A stretch of 64,000 nucleotides of DNA from Brachypodius melanocephalos (taxonomy: Eukaryota; Chordata; Aves; Passeriformes; Pycnonotidae), in contig VZSR01003807.1 in the NCBI GenBank assembly GCA_013398615.1, positions 39,299,288 to 39,363,287 on the forward strand, read 5' to 3'. Position numbers and translations under genes: made by a program. The stretch's first letter is position 1, and each line of letters begins with the position of its first letter. Positions 50,522 to 62,600 of the stretch are shown here, one piece after another. The notes under the pieces were generated by a model. It did not search any database. It saw nothing but the letters and a program-made list of their open reading frames with translations, and was not told the origin of the DNA.

Positions 50522-51016
50522 GAACTGAAATTAGTAGACCCCCCACCGTGGGGAGAACTTTTTCTAAGGTGTAGAAAGGGGTGACGGGTCCCTCTGAAAT
50601 GGGTTTTTTTGTGCAATGATGATCTGCTCTAGTTTTCAAGCTTGAGACAAGCTTGTGGTTCTTCTAATAATTAATGGGAGCATGATCAAGAAAGAACCCC
50701 AAAATAATTGGATCCTACCCCAGAGCACAAGAGGCCTGTCATTAAAAGCAACCAGCTTCTCCTGAAATAAGTGAGGGAGGAATGCTTGATGACAATATGG
50801 GTTGGCAATATCTGCTCCCATAGCTTTGGCATAGAGAAGGTTGGAAAGCCTTATTTTCTTTTATTTTTATTCTTACTCTAGAATGGGATCTGTAAAAGGG
50901 AGAATATGAAAGAAACAAGCAAAAAAAAAACAACAAAAGAAAAAAAATCTTCACAAAAAACAGTTCTATATATATTCAGGAGTTAAAAGTTAGAAGCATA
51001 AAGCAGAGATAAGCTG

Positions 51017-51022
51017 AATAAA
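51017..51022 (+). terminator. Internal poly(A) signal candidate
   Basis: AATAAA about 500 bp after the stop codon, followed by GTTGTATATTGG. The downstream region is only weakly GU-rich. If used, it would give a short-3'UTR isoform lacking the microsatellites and most AU-rich elements. Confidence 0.35.
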
Positions 51023-51332
51023 GTTGTATATTGGAATTACTGCATTTGGGGCTTGCAGCAAGTGCCGTCTATGGATTGACCGTGTAGAATGTATAGCTTG
51101 CTTGACTAGAATGCTTTACCAGAAACAGCTTGCTCCAAATGAACAGTAGTGGATTGGTACAGTTATAAAAACAGAAACACGTACAATGACAAAGTCCATT
51201 ATTTCCAGCTGTGTGCATGCCTCACATTTTAAAAATGTGAGAATGCTGGAAAACCAGCTGTGGCAAGAAGTATATACTTAAGGACCAAAGATTTCACAAA
51301 AAAGTTATCCAAGCAAAGAAGATACAGTAGAG

Positions 51333-51361
51333 TATATATATATATATAAATATATATATAT
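51333..51361. repeat. (TA)n tract in the TENT5A 3'UTR
   Basis: Two alternating TA blocks separated by AA. The RNA could form a weak hairpin. Likely length-variable. Confidence 0.9.
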
Positions 51362-51619
51362 GTAAAAGGAGATGTTCCTATATTTGTACACACCAATAGT
51401 AATCAAAAGTGCCTGATGCCTTCATAAAATTTGAAGTGAGAAAAAAATATAGTTTTGTGGTTTAACCATGCATTTTGTTTTATCAGGGACACAAGGATAA
51501 AAAAAAAAAGCAAACCAACCCATAAGCTTGTGAATAAGTGGTGGAGGAAATGCCCTATTTTTTTTCTTGGCAAATACCTGTATAGAATTAATGTTTTGTC
51601 GGTGTGCTATTATCCTAGG

Positions 51620-51713
51620 TACGTGTGTGTATGTGTGTATATATGTTTGTGTGTGTATATATGTACATGTTATTGGTGTATGTCTATATATATACACACA
51701 CACAATATATATT
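51620..51713. repeat. Mixed GT/TA/CA microsatellite in the TENT5A 3'UTR
   Basis: GTGTGT and TATA runs give way to TATATATACACACACACA at the right side. The GT and CA halves are complementary, so the transcript could pair across the tract. Open frames on both strands are repeat artefacts. Confidence 0.9.
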
Positions 51714-51752
51714 AATGTGGTCTAGGAAAATGTAGCAATTAAGGAATGTTTA

Positions 51753-51758
51753 AATAAA
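51753..51758 (+). terminator. Internal poly(A) signal candidate
   Basis: AATAAA followed within 30 bp by ACTTGTTTTCCAGTTTG, a moderately U/GU-rich downstream element. It is a better candidate for alternative polyadenylation than the signals at 51846, 53085 or 54311. It would yield a 3'UTR of about 1.25 kb. Confidence 0.4.
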
Positions 51759-52263
51759 GTACTACTTGTTTTCCAGTTTGCAACAGGATTTCATAGGACA
51801 GTGGGCACCTTGCAGTGAAATTTAACCCACACCTGAGAAATTTGGAATAAATGAACCAGTCAGGATTAACGTGGGATTCAGATAATGTCTTTGGTTGCAA
51901 GAACAAGGATTACAGTAATTCAGTGGGTTGCTTGTGAGCCATAATAATTCCACAGATGGAGAAACATATGACTAGCTGATTTTTTTAACTGTTTTGTACT
52001 GTAATGGCATTTTGACATTTAACCCACTAATGTTGTGACTGCATACCTCCATGATGTGTAATTTCAGTGGAACGTGGATCAAAGATAGGTTTATTTAAAC
52101 CCCCTGACAGCTAAAGAATATTGTATTAGTTGGTAATTTGAACACTAATTGTTAATATTTAAAGGAGTATTTTTAATAGAATGCATTATGCATTCCAGGA
52201 CCACTAGAATTTAGCAAATGTGAAATGAACCCTTTTTAAGAGTGTTGCACGATTGCTTAAAAT

Positions 52264-52300
52264 TATATTTTATATATATATTATATATATATATATTTTT
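52264..52300. repeat. (TA)n tract in the TENT5A 3'UTR
   Basis: An interrupted TA alternation followed by T5 and ATGCAAAT. It is the third AT microsatellite in this UTR. Confidence 0.9.
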
Positions 52301-54597
52301 ATGCAAATATTAAACATCTTTGATCTGGTTGTCACACTGCATTTACAATTTTAGTACTGTACTTTATTTAAATGGAATCACTTTACATTGGAACAATAGC
52401 TATTCACTTTCATTTCCTCTCCCGAAAGACCCGCAGGGGGGAAAAACCAGCCTCCGCTGCTGTTTTCACTTCAGTGCCATCTCTGAAGGTGTTAAATTCT
52501 TTGTTGTGCTTTGAAAACCTAATGACTAAGTGACACTTGACTCTGATATTTTGCTTTTCCTTTCTGAGGGGAAAAAAAAAAAAAAAAAAGGGAATTCAGG
52601 CTTTTGAAGGAAATCCATCTGTGCCCTCCCTGGTCACAGGTACGGTCTGGCGTTGGAGTCAGGGGCAGAGAGAGGAGAGGACTCGTGTCCTGGCAGTGTA
52701 TTTTCCCTATGGAGCGAGTAAGGTACATCTATTTTTGTCACGCTTTGTACTTTTCACTCTGCAGGCACTTTAATAGGAACCCGATTTGTTTACTGAAGCA
52801 CCTTCCCCGCAAGTCCTTCAGGAAACTTAAAAGCTGGTCCATTGCCATTCCTGGCATTGACGTGCAGACCTTGTCCCCACCTTCCCTTCCTCTGGTGCTG
52901 GCTGCAGCCTCCCTCGGGATTCTTCTCCGGCGGGGTTCCCTCCATCCCCCTGGCTGGGTGCTCCTGGCCCACTGGCTTCCCTTACCTCCTACTCCTGGTT
53001 TGCTGGTGGAAGCAAGGGGAGGGCTGGGGAAATAGGATCAGCTGGTAATGTGGTATGTCTTCTCTCCCACAGCTATTTACAGCAAATAAATGACTCATCC
53101 TCTCTTTAAAAGGGTTTGAGAATCTATAGCTGTGCCATAACCACAGAATGCTGGTAATACATGATACAGTGCTGTTTTCCTTTGAAGGACCCTTTATTTT
53201 TGCCATTGCTTGAAAGAAAGTTTTGAATTACTTCCTCTCAGCTCAAATCTTATTGTGGGTTGGTTTTTTGTTTTTTTTTTTGATTGACAGCAGCTAGTTA
53301 CCTTGTAGTGCATACAGCAGGGCTCTGAGCTAAACTGCACTTTTTGGCATTTGCATTTTGATACATATATAATATGTTTTTATATATATTATATAGGTAT
53401 TCCGGGTCTGTTTGACATATGTTAATGATCAAGTGGTGGAACTGGTGGAGCTTTGTTTTATTTGTGACTGGTGGCTTAAAATGTGCCTGGTGTTAGAGGT
53501 GGGAAGAAGGCATGAGTTCAGGCCAAGAGTAAAATAAGAACCCCTTTTCAAAGCTGGTTTATTTCTGTGGTTTGCACACCTTTCCCTCCATAAAGTCTGA
53601 CTTCTTTTAAACTGTTTTTTTCCCCTCCTCTTCAGCACACTGGTACTTTTAAAGTTAATAACCGTGTTCTTGCTTTGTAGACTTGATCTATCCCATCCAA
53701 TCAGCTGTAAGGTTAAAGCTTGTGCTAGAGAAGACAGTGCCCCTTTTAAAGAGCTGAACTGATTAAAGACATTGACCTGATTACAGTAAAACTGTTTGTG
53801 CCACAGCTGAATTTCCTGCTAACCAACAGGGCGCTAAACTTGGTTGAATGTAACGGTCGATAAACAACCAAGAGCTTTTAAATGGGATTTTTTCTTCCTT
53901 TTTTTTTTCTTTAGATGTAGCTGTCCTCTCAAATGCAAGAACATTTCTTCTAAAAATAGAAGGGTGATTAGAAGACCAAAAAGATGATATTTTTCTAGTT
54001 TCTCGTATTGCACTTAAAATATTTTTTATCTTGCACAAAGGCCTTCACACAAATTCTCTAAACAGTTCTTACTAAATACTTGGTTTGCATCACATCAGAA
54101 GCTCCTACCGGTTCAAAAAAGGCGCTTTTTTTAAATTGAGAAAATGAAGTGTGTTAGATAAAACTGCACAGAAAAGGAAAAATTGTATTTGCATATTCAG
54201 CTCCTATTTGAATATATTCTTTTGTATGGTTTTCTTTATGCAGAGAATTTCCCTTGCAAGAAAGAAAATCAGTGTACTGTTTTGCTGTTGTAATAGTGGT
54301 TTGCTAACAAAATAAATAGTAAAAAAATAGCCTGCAAATTTCAAGACAGCTTGGCTAAAGGCACTGCAGGCTCCTGCAGTCTGTAGGAGTCTGTGCAGAT
54401 TTGCTTTCCCTCAAATTTCCTTACAACTGTTGCCTTCTGCAAGGCATCCTGTTGCAGCAAACTGCTCCTTGGATTGCTCTTTTGGAACATTTTGACTATA
54501 GGCTTTGTCACAGACAGAAAAAGAGCTGATGGAAAACAGACTCTAGAGGGAACAGATTGTGAATTTTGTTTACAGCATCCAATATTTGGATTTTTTT

Positions 54598-54660
54598 TGT
54601 AAATAAAAAGAAGTTATTTTTTTCTATTGATTTGTGTCTGCTGTCTTCCGTGTCTGAAAT
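54598..54660 (+). terminator. TENT5A terminal poly(A) site with Pumilio-type site
   Basis: AATAAA at 54602-54607 is followed by a textbook GU-rich element, TTTGTGTCTGCTGTCTTCCG and TGTCTG, at about 54629-54656. Cleavage is expected near 54620-54628. The sequence TGTAAATA at 54598-54605 matches the Pumilio consensus UGUANAUA and overlaps the hexamer. Usage is inferred from sequence only. Confidence 0.75.
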
Positions 54661-56399
54661 AGCTCTGGCCTGTTCCTACTGAATACCAAGTTCGCTTTCA
54701 TTAAAAGAGGACAAGGGCAGCACTTTTCTGAGAAGAGCAGCATTCGGCTGCTTTCCGATTGGAGCACAGAACATTTTGAAAAGCCCTGCCTCATGCCAGC
54801 CGGGTTTGGCTGGCTGTACTCAGCTGTAGAGGAACCTCCCCAGCCGCTGCCAAAAATACGCACTCCAGCACCAGTTGGGCCGTGCAAATGGTCCGAAACA
54901 CGAAAGTGAAATGGTGCTGTGGCAACCCCGTGCCCTCACTGCCCTCCCCGTTCAGGGTGTGGGCCCGGGGCTCTGTGATGGCTGCAGTCAGTGCAACACA
55001 AACCACCGTGCTGGCAGCAATGTGGGGGTCCTGCTGTCCTTGAGCTGTATTTGGTAGGGGCTGACATCTCCACCTTACTATTTGGTAGGTCCAGAGGGCA
55101 GTGGTGTGCTGCTGCCTGGGTGTAAAGGTGGTGCCAGCTGTAGCGGCTGGGGTGCTGCAGGTCCTGAAGCTTGGGGCACTGCTGGGGAGAAGGGAGGCAC
55201 ATGCCTGATGGATTCAGCTGCTGAATCAGTCCACTTCTTCCTGCAGATTCAATGTTTACTCTTCTTCCCTGCCCTACAATGCTGCTCTTGTCAGCAGAGG
55301 TATTTTATGTTTTCTATGTTTACAGGAGAGATGCCTCAGTAATGAAGGCTAATTTCCTCAAAAAGCACTTCAAGGGAATATAAAATATTAATTTACAATG
55401 CTTGTGGCAATACTTTTTCAGCCATGGTGCCACAGACTGACCCACATTTGAAAAATATTGGCTAAGAGTCTGCAGTATGTAGCTCTTACTAGGCTCATTC
55501 ATACACCGTGCTGGTCTTGGAAGTCTCAAGCTGGCTCAGTGGGAGCGTGAATATGCTTATTGTAATGATGAGTGAACCTGTATTCCTCTGTAAAAACCCA
55601 AACAAACAGGCTAGTGGGATTGCTCATTTTTCCAGGTACAGGCGCAGCCCCCTTGCTGAATGCCAGGTACCTTGTGCACAGTACCTCTTTCAAAATCAGC
55701 CTGGCCAGGAGAGGGGGATGCATTCAGCATCCCTGCCCATGCAGCATCGTCTTTCCTCCCGTGTTACTGCCAGAAAAGGGAGGGGCACGTGGCCTAACCT
55801 TTCCTGCTGTTAACTTGCTCAGTTAAGAAATATTTCAGGCAGTTTGACAAAGGCAACTACCCAAAGACGCAGATGGAAACTGGGGGTTTGGAAACCATCT
55901 AAATGCCTTTGCTCGTATCTCAAAATCAAAGCCCAGATGGATGCTCTTATGCTTTGGAGCAAGTGAATTCTCATTTCTCTGCTTAAATTTGGGGAGTTGA
56001 GTGTCTGGAGTGTTGTGAGTCCTCTTTCCCAAACTGAGGAAGAGTGTGATGTGGTCACAGCCAACTGAATGCTCACTTTAGAATGTTGTGATTTTCAGGA
56101 GGGAGGACGTTATGAAGAGGAGGGAGGGGAAAAACAAGGTGGGACAGCGGAAATCACTTGAGCAACACCGTGGAAAGCTGGAGGACACACTGATAGATTA
56201 CAGTAGGAGAGGAGAAATAGCTCAAGTCTTTAACTTCTGCTCACCCTGCTAAAATAAGTCAGATCAGAGAAGATGTCACTTATCAAGATAAGTTACAGTC
56301 TGTGGTTTTCCTCGGCTACAGCAGCACCTATTTATTTTATTGCTATAAATAAAATTATGCAGGAACCCCTTTACTCAGGAATGAAACTGGGTTTCTAGT
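54661..56399. other. Intergenic DNA downstream of TENT5A
   Basis: Moderately GC-rich at first (54.7-55.2 kb), then AT-rich. No gene, RNA or transposon end is recognised. Open frames up to about 100 codons (for example 55508-55813 plus) lack any family signature. Confidence 0.5.
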
Positions 56400-56680
56400 T
56401 TTTACGGAATTATTTGGTTTGGAAAGAACTTTAAGATCATCAAGTCCAACCGTTTACACATCACCACCAAGTCCATCAGAAAATCATGTCCCTAAGTACT
56501 ACATCTACTTATCTTTAAATACCTCCAGAGATGGTGACTCCACCATGCTTCCTAGGGCAGTGTGTTCTGATGCTTGACAGCTTTTTTGGTGAAGGAATTT
56601 CTTCCTAACATCCAACCTAAACATCCCCTGGTGCAACTTGAGGCCATTTGCTCTTGTCTGTGAAACCTCTGCAGAGAGTT
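56400..56680 (-). mobile_element. CR1 LINE 3' fragment (antisense)
   Basis: The plus strand begins with GGAATTATTTGGTTTGGAAAG and 'aactttaagatcatcaagtccaacc', the inverse of the CR1 3' terminus just inside the octamer. It continues with 'acctccagagatggtgactccacca', 'cctagggcagtg', 'gtgaaggaatttcttcctaacatcc' and 'cttgaggccatttgctcttgtc'. It is diverged and 5'-truncated. The right boundary is soft and similarity may extend to about 56750. Confidence 0.88.
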
Positions 56681-59600
56681 CTGTAGAATCTGCACACACC
56701 TTTTCCCCAAGTGTTTGTGTGAATCTAGTCATGCCTTCCTGAAGCTGCCACCAAGCAACCTCCTCCCTTTTATTTATGTGTTTTTAGTAAAATTCAGTGC
56801 ATGTGGCTATATGTATTTAGGTAAAGCACAGCTATATGCTGTTGCATTGGAGCTGGTGTAGTTTTGCAGCAATTCCCTGAATATCTATAGATGTGTGTCA
56901 GAAGCAGCTCTGCAGTGAGGCTCTAGTCTGCATGCAAGAATCAAGAGCACAAAATCAAAATAGAGAAGAAATTTTCACCCTTCAAGAGCCTATCATGAAC
57001 AGACTCATATCCTACATACTTCCATAGCCTTAGGCTGTCCAGAGAGTGTGTTTTGTGGATGCAAAATTTCACTATTTCATGAGGCTGTTGCACGAGAATG
57101 TGCAATTACAGAAGTAGCCAGAAAATTTCCTTTTTTTGCATTGTTTGGGAAAAAAACCTATGTCCTAAATACACACCTAAATGTTGAGTGCACAACATGG
57201 ATATTCCCCATGGTGAAAATATTCCTTAGTTGTTCATAATGACTTTGAGGGCATAAATTGCTGTTTTTCAAGAGGACATTTTTCATAAACATACTTTTCC
57301 TTCTGTTGGACTTAGGGGGGGAAAAGTTTTATGAGTGAAAAACTCTCCTGAGTTGAATTTTTCTTTTTGAAGATGGAGAAATCCAGAACAGCCATCACTT
57401 TTAAAAAATGAAACTCTTGTATCTAACCTACACAGGGTCTCTTCTCTGGAGTTCCTCCCTTGGGGGCTGTAGAGCAGTGTCCCTTCTAGTCACAGCTAAA
57501 GACAGTAGACAGTGAATGTGTTTTGGAGAGGTCCAGCTCATCCTCATTTGTGTGTGTGTGTTGTTGCCTTCCTGCAGTTTGAACAAAGGTGATGAGGGGT
57601 GTCTGGAGCAGGAAGACAGGCATTCCTGAGGGAGATGTTCATGGCTCTGTGATAGTTCTCTTCTCAGGGAACATGTTCCTTAGTAAATGTGCGCTCGAAG
57701 AGGATTCACGTGCCTACAGTGACTGCATAACCATCAATCTAACCATGACTCCCTTTCTTGGCTTATTCCCTCAATCCAAGACATCTGTGGAGTTCCTGCA
57801 GTACATTCTCATGTGGAAAAGTAATTGCAGGGAAACCTTTCTGTAATCACAACCAACCTTAATTTAACTAACGCTGTGAGGAAAAGATAAAGCCATAGTC
57901 CTTTTAGTTTTTAATCTTTTGTCCGTGAGGAATTTCTCATCGTTTCACTTCTGCATTGCTGTTCTCTCCTTGCTTCTCTGCTGCCTTCTCATCCTGATTC
58001 TTGCAGAAGAAGGAGGGACCAGCACCACATGCTTCTCTTGAGGCTGTCAGTAATTCTGCTGGTCTCTAGTGTCTGAAAGCCACTGATGTCATTAGATGGG
58101 TCATTAGGTGAGGTTCATCAAGAGGAGTGGAACATCTCTCTGCAACCAGGTGTCCTGGGTGTCCTGTGCAATGCTCTTCAGAAATATTTCAAACCAAGCT
58201 ATCCACTAGCAGTTATTCATGAGAGGGTAATTATTCATCAGCCTTATACAGTTACTTGAACATCTTAAGAAGTGCAGAATAACAGTTAAATTATCTCAAA
58301 ATTTAGCAAAACAACAATTATGATTAAATCAGGGAGAAAATGCACTACAAGGCACTTATTAAATGTCAGCATGCACATTAGTAAGAGAAGCTCTTCCTCA
58401 GCTCAAAGTATTTTATTTGGGTTTCAGCAGGCTGTTTATACTCTTTGCAAACCAGGCACTTTGTTTTGGGTTAAATTACCCACCGAAGAAGAATTTGCAT
58501 CTCTTGTTCTCACCTTGGTCTTTGTTATTTAGGAAGCAACGTGTACATGATTGTGGTCAGTTTTGCAATAGTGGTGTAAACTATGACTTGACTGATTTAT
58601 GTAAGTGCTGTTTATAAGTAAAACACAATAAACATCAGCCAGTGTGACAGAAGTGAAACCAGGAGTTTGGGCTTCCTTCTCACCAGCTGTGAATGGTTCT
58701 TTTGCATGTTTTTATGGAACGATAAAATTGAATAATGTATCTTCTGTAGACTGAGCTTTCTGACATGCTTTCATTTCTTCCCAAACCTCTGTCACCAATA
58801 ATGTCAAATATTTAAGGCTATATTTTCTAGTCTGGCAAAACCATTCTTCCCTTTTTTTTTGCTGAAGTCATGGACCCCTGTGGGGTCACACAGAGGTATT
58901 TGTGCTGTGTGCTAGTTGCTTTGGAAGCAGCATCTCCTTTGCTGCAGCCGTCGTAGCTCTTTACATATGCAACAACTTCATAAAGTTATTAAAGTCACAG
59001 AAGTTCCAGGAACTTGAAACTAATCCGTTTTCCCCTGAACCTAAACCCAGACAGCACCAGGGTCTTACAGACAGAGCTTGCTACGTGCTGTTTTCTGTCC
59101 CCAGGAAGAATATCTGTATCTGATGATTACAGCATCTACCTGGGATCAGGCTATTGCTGTTGCTCTTAGGAAGACAGTGCATTTGGCAGCAGAGACTCTG
59201 CAGGGTTGCACTGATGGCCATCCCAAAGGTCGTCTACTCAGAAGAGAGAAAAAACAGCTTCAGTTTCTGGTAGGAACTACTGTCACTCTTTCTGAGAAAT
59301 GCACACACAGTATTGGCTCAATGCTGAACATGATACTTTTGTTTTGTGGAGTTTTGTGGGCAGACATATTTGCCATAGATCATGTGTTTCATCACTTGCA
59401 TTTTAGTTGTCATGGGTGTACATGACTGACCAATGAACGTCGAAGTGCTCTTTAAACTCTGCTCTTTGACTACTCAGAGATTCTCGATAGCAGAAAGGTG
59501 CCCAGCAGATATATCATTCACTGCTAAAACCTCCGTCTTTGGTGTCAAGATATTTTCATGATAGTCTTCCCTGTGGGATAAAGATTTTTCATCATCACAG

Positions 59601-62600
59601 AAATGCCCTTCCACAACAGTGGGAACATCCATGAATGACAGGAAGCATCTGATGAAATTCCAGCCAATGCATCAGACACCTAAGCAGAAACTGTGGACTC
59701 AGTAGACTTTTCCTTTGGCTTTAGCCCATCTTTGTATGCAGCAGTAGCAGCTGCCTTAGTGCTTGAGGAGGCATGTGGGGAACATACAATGCAGATTTGG
59801 TAGCTGAGCTTGACCTGAGCATTACTTGCTTCTTCTTTGTTGTTGAATGTTTGCTCTGCAGTAACAAACAAAGGGCATGACCAGGTTAGGACCCACTGTA
59901 CCAGGCACTGTGCAAACACCCCTGTGCAAGTCCTGTCCCTTAGAGCTTCTCTGTGTGGAGATTTCAATGAGCTTATTTTTTCCTTTAGCTGTCTCACAGT
60001 AAGTCAACTCATTTGCTTAAGGCAGGCTCTTGCTTTTTTAAGAAATGGAATATAACCTGCAAAAATTGTTCCTGAAGAGGCAATTTTCAGGAAATATTAT
60101 GGAATTATGTAAATTTGATAACCTGGTAAGTCTGTCATGTCATAATCTCAGCTTGCTTTCCTGAATAACTGAACTCAGTTGCTCTCTTAAAAAGCTGTGT
60201 ACTTGATGTGATACTTTTTTGTCAGAGACTGGAAATCAGTTCTATAGTCAATGCAGACACAGGTGCATTTCCCTTCCCTCCATCTTGAATTTCAATCGCT
60301 TCAGGAGGTGAAATGAAACAACCATGGAGTAGTATGCAGCAACATTAAATGACTACAGAGCCACAACAAGCAAACCTGCTGAAGAAACTGAGTCCATAAC
60401 TGGAATCTCTTGAAACTAAGCTTCCCCCAAATGAGTGGGTGTCCTGACTGGGCTTATTGCTTTTTATTTCTATAAAGGTGATACCATTTTTTTTTTTTCT
60501 TTTGGGCTGGCCACTAGACAAAATCATGAGTTACAGGAATTTCCTTAACAGGCAAAGATTGATCACTTTGCAGGACTTGCCTGCATCAGTCAGATGGTGA
60601 ATTGACCTCCCCATAATACTCACTGTCATAAATCTGCAGTGTCCCATCCTTAAGCTGATAGGAGAGAATCATTATCCTGGGACACACAGTCTCACTGAAT
60701 GTGTATTTCTTCCTGAATATATCAAATTGCAATGTTTGGAAAATTTTGAAATGCTAAGCTGTTTATGGACAGAAGTTGTTAGAAAGAAGGTTTAATTATA
60801 GAAAACTATTGTAAATAATGAACTGAAGGGAAGGGGAGCCTAATAACAGTCCTTTCTGTAATCCAATAAAATGTTTGAAACTCAGCTGTAAGTCTGTGAC
60901 TATGGTAGTTCCAACAAGAGCCATGGTCTGTGGTCGTGACATAGTCTGTGTTTTCATCATCATTCTCTGTTTTCAGGGTTTATATTTCAGCTGTAAAACA
61001 CCCATCACAAATTAGGTGAGTCCACATATGGCTTAAACCCACCAAAGGCAAGAAATTCAGACATAGGGCTGGAGGTCCCTGTCCTGCCCCCCTGTGTCAT
61101 GCTGCCAGTTGGGAGAAGTGTTTGCCTGTGGGCAATCTGCTCCATGCAGCTCTTCACAGTAACACTGCTGCTAATAGGAGCTATTTCTACATATATAATT
61201 CCACCCTTTCCACTCCAAAGCGTAATGCCATGCATTACCAAAAGTTTGGCTCATGCCTCTGATGTTGCAATAAATATTAGTGGGCATTTTCCCTGAAAGC
61301 TTGGCATCAAATATAGGAACTTACTCAAATAGGAACTGCATTTACTTTCTGAAAGGCATATGGATTTCTAAATTAATCAATTTGTTAGGTATTGCTTAAA
61401 TAACATGCCAAGAAAGACCAGAAGGATAAATTTTTTTGGAAAAAAAAAATTCAAATATTGCTCTTTTTGGTTGCACAATAGACAGAAACATTCTTGTTTA
61501 GAAAAGTTAGGCTCAGACCTATTTATTTTGCACTGATAATTTTGGGTCCAGCTTTTCCTAAACATAGTAAAAGCAAAAATTGGCAAATCTAAACAAAGAT
61601 TCCCACTGATTTTTTTGGGGGAAGCAGCTGCTTCACTAATCAGAGGTATGGCCAGTCTACTATAGAGAATGTCCTTCTCATACTGGTCCAAGATGACTTT
61701 CCCGGAGACCAGTGACAGCTCATGGCTCAGACTCCCTACATAGTAGGAGGCTAATGTAATTTCTGCTCACTTCTTTGGACAGATGAGGGCAAAAATCACA
61801 TGGGTGGAGGCTTTCTGCCCTGCCCCCTTGAATTTGAAGGGGGCTTGCAACAGAAAGCACAGCTTGCTACTTTGTTCTTTACTTCTCATCACCCCAAAGC
61901 TTTGTGGGCAGAATCCATCCTCAGTTTCTACAGCCCTTTCAGGATGCTGGCAAGAGGAGCTTGGAATGAGTGTGGTCAGGTAAAGGGTTGCCATGCAGTT
62001 GGCCTTGATCTGTTCAGTAGCCATGGAGTACAACCAATTTGTTGTATGTCAGTCAGGGGAAATGTGATTTATGGAATCGTTCTTCAATAGGCCTGGATTA
62101 TGCATATTTTCCTCTTACAAGGAAGAGATGGATTTTGATGGAGCTGTAGGAAGAAATCATGTGTTACTTGAGGGGAATCCAGGATATGGGATTTCCTACA
62201 CTGCTTATAATGGGACACAAGGTGGCCAGGTTTTCCAGGCAGGCCTGCCTGGGCTCTTTTCTTATACTGAACATACAAGAGACTCCAGCCTCACATGTGG
62301 CCCACATGCACTCCAGCAGCTACCCCCATGGCAGGTCATGTTTCTCTCAGGCTGTCCTGATTTTGGACATAATGACCAGAGCCATTCAAACACACCTCCT
62401 CCCATCCTTGCACCTTCAAGTTAGGGACTTGAAATAAAAAAGAACAGCCCCTAGTGCGCAGGGAAAGAGACCAAGGGAAATGGTGGTGGGGTGCCATGAT
62501 GCAGAGCTGAGGGTCTCAGATATCATGGGGAACACCCCTGGTTATGGCTGACCCATGTCAGGAGTGGACATGGTGAGTAAGATTAGAGCTCAATCAGGAA

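Larger units (their letters stand above)
50522..54625 (+). other. TENT5A 3'UTR (about 4.1 kb)
   Basis: The sequence after the stop codon is AT-rich and carries no coding potential, three AT/GT microsatellites, many ATTTA pentamers and several internal AATAAA signals before the strong terminal site at 54602. The inferred spliced mRNA is about 5.6 kb, close to the size I recall for the mammalian transcript. That supports using the distal site. Long AU-rich UTRs fit a gene controlled at the level of RNA stability. Short open frames inside it (for example 52604-53035) should be ignored. Confidence 0.75.
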
